DNA of 64,000 nucleotides, taken from contig NZ_JAHBGF010000028.1 in the NCBI RefSeq assembly GCF_018390695.1, positions 620,001 to 684,000 on the forward strand, read 5' to 3'. This document shows positions 25,659-34,127 of the stretch, piece by piece. Below the pieces are notes generated by a model. That model was not told the DNA's origin. It ran no database searches and was given only the letters and a program-made list of their open reading frames with translations. The position numbers were made by a program, and so were the translations under genes. Each line of letters opens with the position of its first letter. The first letter of the stretch is position 1. The DNA comes from Ancylobacter sonchi. GTDB taxonomy: Bacteria; Pseudomonadota; Alphaproteobacteria; Rhizobiales; Xanthobacteraceae.

Positions 25659-27224
25659 CTATTTCGAGATCGACACATCGACGGCAAGAAAGGTCGCGGC
25701 GAAGGACACCGCCGCGCGCAGGGCGCCCGCCAGGATGCGTGCCGGCTCCGGCGCGGTATCGCCCGGGACGAGCGCGCGCGCCTCGACGTCAAAGGCCGGA
25801 TCTTCCGCGGAACTCTCCAGCATGCGGGCGATGGAGGCGCCCTCAAGCCCGGCATTGCCGGCAATCGCCGCCAAGGGCTGCGACAGCGCTGCGGCGAAGA
25901 CGGCGCCGACGGCCCGCCCCGCCTCGCCCGCCGGCAACGCCGCCCGGCCGCGTCGTCCGGCATGAATGAGCGCAGCCGCGCCTCCGGGCACGACGCCGCC
26001 CGCCGCGCTCGCCCGCAACGCCGCAGTGGCGGAGCGGGCGCGCGCCTCGCGGAAGGCGATCTCGGTCTCCGTGGCGCCGCCGATCCGCAGACGGGCAATG
26101 GCGGCGCCGAACCGCGCCAGGCGAGCCTGATGCTGTTCCCGGTCGAAGGCGAGATAGCGCTCCTTGCGGACCTGCTGGCGGATCGCCTCGCAGCGCGCGG
26201 AAATGGCGTCTTCGCTGCCCTTGCCACCGACGAGGTGAGTGGCCTGGCGGGTCATGCGCACCGCCTCCGCCCGCCCCAGCATGGCAGGCCGCAGGCCATC
26301 CAGCGTGGTGCCGAGCGCGGCGCCGATGACGGTCGCGCCGGTCGCCACCGCGATGTCCTCCAGTTGCAGTGCCCGCCACGTCCCGGCGCCGGGCGCCTTC
26401 ATCGGCGCAACCTTGAGGCCGTTCTGCCGATTGGCGATCAGCGTCGCCATCGCCTCGCCGTCGAAGCTGTCGGCGACGATCAGCAATGGCTTGCCGGATT
26501 GCGCGATCATTTCGAGGATCCGCGCCACCGAGGCGAAGCTGTCGATCGGCCCCTGATGCAGCAGGATCAACGGATTGGCGAGCTCGATGCGCTGGCTCTC
26601 GGCATCGGTGAGAAAATGCGGCGACAGCCAGCCCTGCGGGAAGCTCATGCCGGCCTCGACGCTCAACTCGTCGCCGACGCCATGCCCGGCCTCGATGGTG
26701 ACGACCCCCTCCGCGCCTGCCCGCGCATGTGCCTGCGCGACCAGATGGCCGATGTCGCGATCGCCGCCTGCCGCGCGGGCGGCGATGGCATCGAGAAGAG
26801 CGGGATCCGTGACCGGGCGCGCGGCCGCTTCGATCTCGCCGGCGACGACGGCACCATGGGCGAGCAGGGTCTCGCGCAGGGCGGGAACTGAAATTCCCGT
26901 TTGCAGCTGGCGAGTTGCGCCCCGCAGCAGCGCGCGGGCGAGGATGAGGGCGCGGGCCGTGCCATCGCCCGCCTGCGCGTCGACATCCGCCGCCAGCTGG
27001 CGCATGGCGACCGCGCCGGCCCGCAGTCCCGGCTGGTCGAATTCGACCTCCTTCGCAATGGCATAGCCGCCGCGCAGCAGGGCTGGGCGGGTATGAAGCC
27101 GCGACGACAGAACCGCCCGGCCGGCGGGGCCGATATTGGTCGCCACCACATCGGCCACAAGGTCGATGCCCTGCATCAGCGGCCGCTTCGCCCCGGCATC
27201 GAAACGCACTGTCGCTGCATTCAC
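25659..27224 (-). CDS. Divergent GroEL-like chaperonin lacking both catalytic aspartates
   Basis: A 521-residue Hsp60/GroEL paralogue that aligns without gaps to E. coli GroEL over at least the first 90 residues. Residue numbers still agree at the GGATETE-ARARSATAAL segment near 398. Conserved: GPxGR (32-36), AGDGT (85-89, Mg-binding Asp87 kept), the EGVVTIEAG and DELSVEAGMSFPQGWLSPHF apical patches, KPLLIVADSFDGEAMATL and VVPGG. Changed: Thr30 to Asn, Lys51 to Arg, Asp52 to Gly, Thr90 to Ala, Thr91 to Arg and Asp398 to Ser. In GroEL, Asp52 and Asp398 drive ATP hydrolysis. The Gly-Gly-Met tail is missing, as the protein ends AVDVSISK. The GTG start (27224) has AAGGAG six bases upstream. There is no groES alongside. 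It is divergent from hyuA, so a dedicated scaffold or assembly role for the HyuAB proteins is a reasonable guess. Confidence 0.9.
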   Translation of the reverse strand: MNAATVRFDAGAKRPLMQGIDLVADVVATNIGPAGRAVLSSRLHTRPALLRGGYAIAKEVEFDQPGLRAGAVAMRQLAADVDAQAGDGTARALILARALLRGATRQLQTGISVPALRETLLAHGAVVAGEIEAAARPVTDPALLDAIAARAAGGDRDIGHLVAQAHARAGAEGVVTIEAGHGVGDELSVEAGMSFPQGWLSPHFLTDAESQRIELANPLILLHQGPIDSFASVARILEMIAQSGKPLLIVADSFDGEAMATLIANRQNGLKVAPMKAPGAGTWRALQLEDIAVATGATVIGAALGTTLDGLRPAMLGRAEAVRMTRQATHLVGGKGSEDAISARCEAIRQQVRKERYLAFDREQHQARLARFGAAIARLRIGGATETEIAFREARARSATAALRASAAGGVVPGGAAALIHAGRRGRAALPAGEAGRAVGAVFAAALSQPLAAIAGNAGLEGASIARMLESSAEDPAFDVEARALVPGDTAPEPARILAGALRAAVSFAATFLAVDVSISK

Positions 27225-27322
27225 ATCCCGCTCCTTGCACCCATCTCGGCCACGCATTTCCCGACGCATCGACCACGCCATCGCCCCATATGGCACGATG
27301 GTTGCTTTCGATTTCAAGGGAA

Positions 27323-27338
27323 AACTGTGATCACAGTT
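27323..27338. promoter_or_regulatory. Perfect 16-bp palindrome between chaperonin-like gene and hyuA
   Basis: AACTGTGATCACAGTT reads identically on both strands. It lies 58 bases upstream of the hyuA start and 99 bases upstream of the divergent chaperonin start, so it could control both. Its TGTGATCACA core is shared with the site upstream of potA. The form fits a homodimeric repressor such as a GntR protein. The regulator is not identified. Confidence 0.7.
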
Positions 27339-27395
27339 ATTCCGATTTTGCCGAAGATTTTGCCCAAGATTCACTACGAGATGAGGTCGAAAGCG

Positions 27396-29453
27396 ATGCG
27401 TCTGGCGTGTGATACAGGAGGTACCTTCACGGACCTCGTCGTGGAGAACGGTGAGGAAATCCGGCTGTTCAAGGCGTCGACGACGCCGGACGATCCGGTG
27501 CGCGGCGTCCTCAACGCCCTGACGCTGGCCGCCGAGCACTTCGGCGAGGACCGCACGGACTTCCTCGCCCGCGCCGACATGTTCATCCACGGCACCACCC
27601 GCGCGATCAACGCCATCCTGACCGGCAACACCGCGCGCACCGCCTTCCTCACCACCGAGGGCCATCCCGACGTGCTGGTGATCCGCGAGGGCGGGCGCAT
27701 CGAGCCGTTCAACTTCACCGTTCCCTATCCCGAGCCCTATGTGCCGCGCCGGCTCACCTTCGAGATCCCCGAGCGCATCGAGGCCACCGGCAACGTCCGC
27801 ACGCCGCTGGACGAGGCGGCCGCGCTCAAGGTGATCGAGAAGCTGAAGACGCTGAAAGTGGAGGCGGTGGCCGTCTGCTTCCTGTGGTCGATCGTGAATG
27901 CCGAACATGAGAAGCGGATGGGCGAGCTGCTCGCCGAGCACCTGCCGGGCGTGCCCTTCACGCTGTCGCACGCGCTCAACCCGACGCTGCGCGAATATCG
28001 CCGGGCGTCGGCGACCGCCATCGACGCCTCGCTGAAGCCGCTGATGTTCGACTATCTCGACAGCCTGACGCGACGTCTGCGCGAGGCGGGCTTTGCCGGC
28101 CGCACGCTGATGGTGACCTCCGGCGGCGGCATCATGGACGCCGAGGCGGTGGCGCGCGCGCCGATCCACTCGATCAATTCCGGCCCGGCCATGGCACCGA
28201 TCGCCGGCCGCTTCTACACCGACCGCGACTTCGATCATGCCGAGGCCATCGTCGCCGATACCGGCGGCACCACCTACGACGTCAGCCTGGTGCGCGACGG
28301 CCGCATTCCGTGGACCCGCGAGACCTGGATCGGCCAGCGCTTCCGCGGCCACATGACCGGCTTCCCCTCCGTCGACGTGAAGAGCATCGGCGCCGGCGGC
28401 GGCTCGATCGCCTGGGTCGACGATGGCGGGCTGCTGCGGGTCGGCCCGCAGAGCGCCGGCTCCACCCCCGGCCCGGTGGCCTATGGCAAGGGCGGCACCG
28501 AGCCGACCGTCACCGACTGCTCGATCATCCTCGGCTATATCGACCCCGACTTCTTCCTCGGCGGCACCATGGTGCTCGACCGCGAGGCGGCCCGGAAGGT
28601 GCTGAAAGAAAAGATCGCCGACCGGCTCGGCCTCAGCGTCGAGGAAGCCGCCGCCTCGGTGCTGACGCTGGCGACCGAGAAGATGGTCGGCGCCATCGAC
28701 GAGATCACCATCAACCAGGGCATCGACCCCTCCAACGCCGTGCTGATCGGCGGTGGCGGCGCGGCGGGGCTGAACGCGGTGGCGGTGGGGCGGCGGCTCG
28801 GCTGCGCCGGGGTGCTGATCCCCGAAGCCGGCTCGGTGCTGTCGGCGGCCGGGGCGCTGATGTCGGACATCTCCTCCGACTACGCCCAGATGCACTACAC
28901 CACCAGCCGGCGCTTCGCCTATGATCAGGTGAACGCCGTGCTCGCCGAGCTGGAGGCGCGCTGCAAGGCGTTCGCCGAAGGCCCCGGCGCCGGGGCGCTG
29001 AAGGTGACGACCGAGTTTTCGGTCGAGGCGCGCTACATGCACCAGATCTGGGAGATCGAGGTGCCGATGGGCCTCAGCCGCGTCAAGGACGAGGCCGACC
29101 TCGAGGCGCTGAAGGAGGCGTTCCACGCCACCCACAAGATGATCTTCGAGATCACCGACCCGGATTCCGACATCGAGTTCGTGACCTGGCGCGCCAAGGT
29201 GGCCTGCAAGATCCGCGAGGGCGGCACCGGACGGCTGCCGGCGCAGGAGGTGGCGGCGCAGATCGACAAGCGGCCGATCTATTTCACCCAGACCGGCTGG
29301 ACCAACGCCCAGGTGGTGCGCTTCGAGAGCATGCCGCCGAACGCGCCCGTCACCGGCCCCGCCATCATCGAATCCTCCTTCACCACCGTCGTCGTCGACC
29401 CCGGTACGCATGCGCTGCGCACCGATGGCGGCGGCCTGAAGATCACCTTCTAA
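27396..29453 (+). CDS. Hydantoinase/oxoprolinase A (HyuA) family subunit
   Basis: A 685-residue ATP-binding subunit of the hydantoinase/oxoprolinase/acetone-carboxylase superfamily. The actin-like (ASKHA) phosphate loops are visible: CDTGGTFTDLVV at residues 5-16, ADTGGTTYDVSLV near residue 288, then SIGAGGGSIAWVD and LIGGGGAAGLNA. In this family HyuA phosphorylates a carbonyl or amide oxygen while HyuB performs hydrolysis or carboxylation. Relatives act on hydantoins, 5-oxoproline, acetone and acetophenone. The ATG at 27396 follows GAGG by 9 bases, while ATG 27381 would add five residues. It is first of a plus-strand operon with two HyuB genes, and the HyuB start lies 11 bases after its stop. 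Sequence alone does not give the substrate. Confidence 0.9.
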   Translation: MRLACDTGGTFTDLVVENGEEIRLFKASTTPDDPVRGVLNALTLAAEHFGEDRTDFLARADMFIHGTTRAINAILTGNTARTAFLTTEGHPDVLVIREGGRIEPFNFTVPYPEPYVPRRLTFEIPERIEATGNVRTPLDEAAALKVIEKLKTLKVEAVAVCFLWSIVNAEHEKRMGELLAEHLPGVPFTLSHALNPTLREYRRASATAIDASLKPLMFDYLDSLTRRLREAGFAGRTLMVTSGGGIMDAEAVARAPIHSINSGPAMAPIAGRFYTDRDFDHAEAIVADTGGTTYDVSLVRDGRIPWTRETWIGQRFRGHMTGFPSVDVKSIGAGGGSIAWVDDGGLLRVGPQSAGSTPGPVAYGKGGTEPTVTDCSIILGYIDPDFFLGGTMVLDREAARKVLKEKIADRLGLSVEEAAASVLTLATEKMVGAIDEITINQGIDPSNAVLIGGGGAAGLNAVAVGRRLGCAGVLIPEAGSVLSAAGALMSDISSDYAQMHYTTSRRFAYDQVNAVLAELEARCKAFAEGPGAGALKVTTEFSVEARYMHQIWEIEVPMGLSRVKDEADLEALKEAFHATHKMIFEITDPDSDIEFVTWRAKVACKIREGGTGRLPAQEVAAQIDKRPIYFTQTGWTNAQVVRFESMPPNAPVTGPAIIESSFTTVVVDPGTHALRTDGGGLKITF

Positions 29454-29464
29454 GGGGCAGCCGG

Positions 29465-31270
29465 ATGAACGTGAACGTCAGCATCCGCCGCACCGACGGC
29501 GTGAAGACGGCGATCCTCGCCAGCCGCTTCGAGAGCATCGCCCGCAAGATGCAGAACACCCTGTTCCGGACCGCCCGCTCGGGCATCCTGAACACCGCGC
29601 ACGACTTCTCCTGCGTGATCCTCACCGCCGATTGCCGCCTGCTGGCGGCGGCGGAGAGCCTGCCCAGCCACACGCTGACCGGGCCGGACATCATGTGCCG
29701 CTACGTGATGAAGTATCATCCGAAGCTGCGCCGGGGCGACTGCTTCCTGCACAACAGCCCCTATGAGGGCAACTCGCACGCCGCCGACCATTGCCTGATC
29801 GTGCCGGTGATCGACGAGGACGGCATCCTGCGCTTCTTCGTGCTCGCCAAGGCGCACCAGGCCGATTGCGGCAATTCCCGGCCCTCGACCTATCTCGGCG
29901 ACGTCGCCGACGTGTTCGAGGAAGGCGCGCTAATCTTCTCGGCGGCGAAGATCCAGTCCGACTACCAGGACAATGAGGACCTGATCCGCATGTGCCGCGC
30001 CCGCATCCGCGTGCCGGAACAGTGGTGGGGCGACTACCTCGCCACGCTGGGCTCGGTGCGCATCGGCGAGCGCGAGATACTGGAACTCGGCAAGAGCTTC
30101 GGCTGGGACGAGCTGGAGGACTATGCCGAAAGCTGGTTCGACTATTCCGAACGCAAGATGGCTGACGCCATCTGCAAGCTGCCCTCCGGCAAGCGGCTGG
30201 TAACGACCGCCCACGACCCCTTCCCCGGCATTCCCGACGGCATCCCGGTGAAGGCGGCGGTGGAGATCGACAGCGAGGCCGGCATGATCCGCGTCGACCT
30301 CACCGACAACCCGGACTGCCAGCCCTGCGGCCTCAACCTCACCGAGGGTACCTCGATGAGCGCCGCCATGGTGGCGATCTTCAACAGCCTGATCGACCAC
30401 ACCGTGCCGGTGAACGCCGGCAGCTTCCGCCGGCTGGACATCCGCATCCGCAAGAATTGCTGCGTCGGCATCCCGCAGCATCCGGCCTCCTGCTCGGTGG
30501 CGACCACCAATCTCGCCGACCGCGTCGCCAACCCGGTGCAGCGCGCGCTTGCCGAGATCGCGCCGGGCTACGGCATGGCCGAGACCGGGCCGATCATGCC
30601 GCCCGGCATGGGCGTCATCTCCGGGCGCGACCCGCGCCACGACAACGAGCCCTTCGTCAACCAGGTGCATATCGGCGTGACCGGCGGCGCCGGCACCCCG
30701 GTGACCGACGGCTTCCTGTCGATCATCCATGTCGGCAATGCCGGCATGTGCCATCTCGACTGCATCGAGGTGGACGAGCTGCACCACCCGGTGTTCATCG
30801 CCGGCCGCCGGCTGGTGCCCGATACCGAGGGTGCCGGTACCTTCCGCGGCGCGCCGTCCATGCTGGCCGAGTTCGGCCCGATCGACGACTGCGCGATGAA
30901 GGTGCTCTACACCGCCGACGGCACCATCACCCCGGCACTCGGCACGCGCGGCGGCGGCGCCGGCGGCAAGACCAAGGCCCGCAAGCGCGGGCTGGATGGC
31001 AGCCTCACCGAACTGCCGGCCTGCTACGGCGCCGAACTCAATGCGGGTGAGATGATCGTCTCCTACTCCTCCGGCGGCGGCGGCTACGGCTCGCCGCTGG
31101 AGCGCGATCCCGCCCGCGTGCTGCACGATCTGCGCGAGGGCTGGATCACCGCCGCCCGCGCCGACGCGGTCTATGGCCTCGTCACCACCGGCCGCGCCGA
31201 GGACGACACGCTGGCCGTCGACGTCGCCGCCACCACGGCCCGCCGGGCCGCGCTGGCCTCCGTCGCGTGA
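29465..31270 (+). CDS. Hydantoinase B (HyuB) family subunit, first copy
   Basis: A 601-residue HyuB/AcxB-like catalytic subunit. Recognisable segments are SGILNTAHDFSCVILTADCRLLAAAESLP, the metal-site region NSPYEGNSHAADHCLIVPV, the AKAHQADCGNSRP segment (family AHxxDxG), AGSFRRLDIRIR and the Gly-rich end SSGGGGYGSPLERDP. It follows hyuA by 11 bases and precedes a paralogue by 14 bases. The two HyuB copies differ mainly in the first 15 residues and in scattered substitutions and are otherwise alike along the whole length. With HyuA it probably forms an ATP-dependent hydrolase or carboxylase complex of unknown substrate. Confidence 0.9.
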   Translation: MNVNVSIRRTDGVKTAILASRFESIARKMQNTLFRTARSGILNTAHDFSCVILTADCRLLAAAESLPSHTLTGPDIMCRYVMKYHPKLRRGDCFLHNSPYEGNSHAADHCLIVPVIDEDGILRFFVLAKAHQADCGNSRPSTYLGDVADVFEEGALIFSAAKIQSDYQDNEDLIRMCRARIRVPEQWWGDYLATLGSVRIGEREILELGKSFGWDELEDYAESWFDYSERKMADAICKLPSGKRLVTTAHDPFPGIPDGIPVKAAVEIDSEAGMIRVDLTDNPDCQPCGLNLTEGTSMSAAMVAIFNSLIDHTVPVNAGSFRRLDIRIRKNCCVGIPQHPASCSVATTNLADRVANPVQRALAEIAPGYGMAETGPIMPPGMGVISGRDPRHDNEPFVNQVHIGVTGGAGTPVTDGFLSIIHVGNAGMCHLDCIEVDELHHPVFIAGRRLVPDTEGAGTFRGAPSMLAEFGPIDDCAMKVLYTADGTITPALGTRGGGAGGKTKARKRGLDGSLTELPACYGAELNAGEMIVSYSSGGGGYGSPLERDPARVLHDLREGWITAARADAVYGLVTTGRAEDDTLAVDVAATTARRAALASVA

Positions 31271-31284
31271 AGGGAGAGGGTACC

Positions 31285-33081
31285 ATGTCGATCATCACCA
31301 AGACGCTCGAGGCGCCCGCCACCGGCGTGCGCATGGCAATCATCTCCAACCGCATGGAGGGCATCGCCCGCAAGATGCAGAACACGCTGTTCCGCACCGC
31401 GCGTTCGGGCGTGCTGAACACCGCGCACGACTTCTCCTGCGTGATCCTCACCGCCGACTGCCAGCTGCTGGCCACGGCGGAAAGCCTGCCGATCCACACG
31501 CTGATCGGCCCCGACCTGATGTGCCAATACGTCAAAAAGTACCACCCGGCGCTGAAGGCCGGCGACTGCTACCTGCACAACAGCCCCTATGAGGGCGACT
31601 CGCACGCGGCCGACCACTGCCTGATCGTCCCGGTGGTGGACGAGCAGGGCATCACCCGCTTCTTCGTGCTCGCCAAGGCGCACCAGGCCGATTGCGGCAA
31701 CTCGCAGCCGACCACCTATATGGGCGGCGCCCGCGACGTGTTCGAGGAAGGCGCGCTGATCTTCTCCGCCGCCAAGATCCAGTCCGGCTACGAGGACAAC
31801 CAGGACCTGATCCGCATGTGCCGCTCGCGCATCCGCGTGCCCGAGCAGTGGTGGGGCGACTACCTCGCCACGCTCGGCGCGGTGCGCATCGGCGAGCGCG
31901 AATTGCTGGCGCTCGGCAAGGAGATCGGCTGGGCGGCGCTGGAGGACTATGCCGAGGCGTGGTTCCAGTATTCCGAGGACAAGATGGTGCAGGCCATCTC
32001 CCGGCTGCCCTCCGGCAAGGTGACGGTGCAGTCCGGCCACGACCCGTTCCCCGGCGTGCCCAATGGCATCCCGGTCAACGTCACGGTGGAAGTGGACGCG
32101 GCGGCGGGGCGCATCACCGTCGACCTCACCGACAACATCGACTGCCAGCCCTCGGGCCTCAACCTGTCGGAAGGCTGCGCGCGCACGGCGGCGATGATCG
32201 GCATCTATAACGGGCTGATCGACCACAGCGTGCCGCCCAATGCCGGCAGCTTCCGCCGCGTCGACATCAGGCTGCGCGAGAACTGCGTCGTCGGCATACC
32301 CAGCCACCCGCATTCCTGCTCGGTGGCGACCACCAACCTCGCCGACCGCGTCTCGACGCCGGTGCAGCGGGCGATCGCCGAGATCGCGCCCGGCTTCGGC
32401 ATGGCGGAGACGGGGCCGATCATGCCGCCGGCCATGGGGGTGATCTCCGGCAAGGACCCGCGCAGCGGCGAATCCTTCGTCAACCAGATCTTCCTCGGCG
32501 TCACCGGCGGGGCGGGCACGCCGGTGACGGACGGCTTCCTCACCATCATCCATTGCGGCAATGCCGGCCTGTGCCGGCAGGACAGCGTCGAGGTGGACGA
32601 GCTACACCATCCGCTCTTCGTCACCGATCGCCGGCTGCTGGCCGATACCGAGGGGGCCGGCACCCAGCGCGGCGCTCCCTCGATGCGGGCCGAGTTCGGC
32701 CCCATCGAGGGCTGCACCATGAAGGTGATCTACACCGCCGACGGCACGATCAACCCGGCGGTCGGCGCGCTGGGCGGCGGGCCCGGCGGGCTGTCGGACG
32801 CCTTCAAGCGCGAACTGGACGGCAGCCTCACCCGGCTGCCGGGCTGCTACGGCGTCGAGCTGAAGCCGGGGGAGACCGTCGTCTCGGTCTCGGCCGGCGG
32901 CGGCGGCTATGGCGAACCCATGCAGCGCAAGGCGGAAAGCGTGCTCGCCGACGTCCGCGAAGGCTGGATCTCGCCGGAACGCGCCCGCGAGGTCTACGGC
33001 CTCGCGGTAAGCGGCGCGGCCGAGGACGACACGCTCGCCATCGACGCCGCCGCCACCGCGACGCTGCGCGCCGGCGCCTGA
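31285..33081 (+). CDS. Hydantoinase B (HyuB) family subunit, second copy
   Basis: A 598-residue paralogue of the preceding gene, matching it segment by segment (ARKMQNTLFRTARSG, HNSPYEGDSHAADHCLIVPV, AKAHQADCGNSQP, VRIGERE, NLADRV, VTGGAGTPVTDGFL). It retains the same His/Asp candidates, so neither copy is obviously dead. The ATG at 31285 has GGGAGAGGG upstream; an earlier in-frame GTG at 31267 overlaps the hyuB1 stop. Differences such as KDPRSGESFVNQIF against RDPRHDNEPFVNQVH and the tail GALGGGPGGLSDAFK suggest divergence after an old duplication, possibly to make a heteromeric complex. Confidence 0.9.
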   Translation: MSIITKTLEAPATGVRMAIISNRMEGIARKMQNTLFRTARSGVLNTAHDFSCVILTADCQLLATAESLPIHTLIGPDLMCQYVKKYHPALKAGDCYLHNSPYEGDSHAADHCLIVPVVDEQGITRFFVLAKAHQADCGNSQPTTYMGGARDVFEEGALIFSAAKIQSGYEDNQDLIRMCRSRIRVPEQWWGDYLATLGAVRIGERELLALGKEIGWAALEDYAEAWFQYSEDKMVQAISRLPSGKVTVQSGHDPFPGVPNGIPVNVTVEVDAAAGRITVDLTDNIDCQPSGLNLSEGCARTAAMIGIYNGLIDHSVPPNAGSFRRVDIRLRENCVVGIPSHPHSCSVATTNLADRVSTPVQRAIAEIAPGFGMAETGPIMPPAMGVISGKDPRSGESFVNQIFLGVTGGAGTPVTDGFLTIIHCGNAGLCRQDSVEVDELHHPLFVTDRRLLADTEGAGTQRGAPSMRAEFGPIEGCTMKVIYTADGTINPAVGALGGGPGGLSDAFKRELDGSLTRLPGCYGVELKPGETVVSVSAGGGGYGEPMQRKAESVLADVREGWISPERAREVYGLAVSGAAEDDTLAIDAAATATLRAGA

Positions 33082-33159
33082 CGCCGGGCGCCCCTATCGA
33101 GATCGCGGCGGGACAGGTTTCCCGCCGCTGCTGTCGTCGCGTCCCCCAAACCGAACGAG

Positions 33160-34101
33160 ATGAACGAGATGGAGACCAACCGCTTCGCCGCCGGCGCCGC
33201 CTATGTCGACGGCGCCTTCAAGCCGATGGCCGAGGCCGTCGTTCCGGTGAACGATTTCGGCTATCGCCGCTCGGACGTCACCTATGACGTCGTCGGCGTG
33301 TGGGAAGGCAATTTCTTCCGGCTCGACGACCACATCGCCCGCTTCCGCAACTCGATGAACGCGCTGCGGCTGAACCCGGCGGAGAGCGACGACGAGATCA
33401 AGGAGATCCTGCACAGGCTGGTCAGCCTCACCGGCCTGCGCTCGGCCTATGTGGCGATGGACTGCCTGCGCGGCGTGCCGATGCCCGGCAAGCTGCGCCA
33501 CCCCGCCAATGCGCGCAACTATCTCGTCGCCTATGCGGTGCCGTGGATCTCCATCGTCACCGACGAGCAGTATGAGCGCGGCGTGCACATGATCATCGCC
33601 CAGACGCTGCGCATCCCGCCGGCGTCATTCGACCCCCGGGTGAAGAACTTCCACTGGGGCGATCTCACCGCCGGCCTGTTCGAGGCGCTGGACCAGGGCG
33701 CCGACACCGCCGTGCTGCTCGACACCGACGGCAACGTCACCGAGGGGCCGGGCTTCAACGTGTTCTCCATCACCGACGGCGTGGTGGCGACGCCGATCCG
33801 TGGCGGGCTCGACGGCATGACCCGCCAGTCGGTGTTCGAGATGTGCGAGGAGCTCGGCATTCCCTGCGTCGCCCGTGCGGTGCCGGCGGACGAACTGCGG
33901 CAGGCCGACGAGATCTTCACCTGCACCACCGCCGGCGGCATCATGCCGGTGTCGCGCATCGACGGCCGCATCATGGGCAATGACCGGCCGGGCGTCATCT
34001 CGTCGAAGCTGAAGGACCTGTTCTGGGCCAAGCGCGCCGAGGGCTGGCACGCCACGCCAGTGAAGTACGAGGCCGCCGTGGCGGAGCCGGCGGAGGCCTG
34101 A
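33160..34101 (+). CDS. Class IV aminotransferase (BCAT/D-amino acid transaminase fold)
   Basis: A 313-residue fold-type IV PLP enzyme. PLP-site features are the substrate-side Tyr region DFGYRRSDVTYDVVGVWEG, RVKNFHWGDL carrying the Schiff-base Lys, VLLDTDGNVTEGPGFNVF with the conserved Glu, and CTTAGGIMPV near residue 250 for phosphate binding. Members include branched-chain aminotransferases, D-alanine aminotransferases, 4-amino-4-deoxychorismate lyases and (R)-amine transaminases. Active-site detail is insufficient to choose among these. It begins 78 bases after hyuB2 and is probably the last gene of that operon. ATG 33169 is an alternative start. It is a second, unrelated transaminase in the same locus as the class III enzyme. 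Confidence 0.88.
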   Translation: MNEMETNRFAAGAAYVDGAFKPMAEAVVPVNDFGYRRSDVTYDVVGVWEGNFFRLDDHIARFRNSMNALRLNPAESDDEIKEILHRLVSLTGLRSAYVAMDCLRGVPMPGKLRHPANARNYLVAYAVPWISIVTDEQYERGVHMIIAQTLRIPPASFDPRVKNFHWGDLTAGLFEALDQGADTAVLLDTDGNVTEGPGFNVFSITDGVVATPIRGGLDGMTRQSVFEMCEELGIPCVARAVPADELRQADEIFTCTTAGGIMPVSRIDGRIMGNDRPGVISSKLKDLFWAKRAEGWHATPVKYEAAVAEPAEA

Positions 34102-34127
34102 GCCGGCAGCCGAAGGCCAGTTCGCGC

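Noticed and set aside
25659-29411. A continuous 1250-codon minus-strand reading that fuses the chaperonin with a long Arg/His/Gly-rich protein
   Set aside because: The upstream part is antisense to hyuA, a well-supported gene, and has no family signal. The chaperonin has its own GTG start and ribosome site at 27224.
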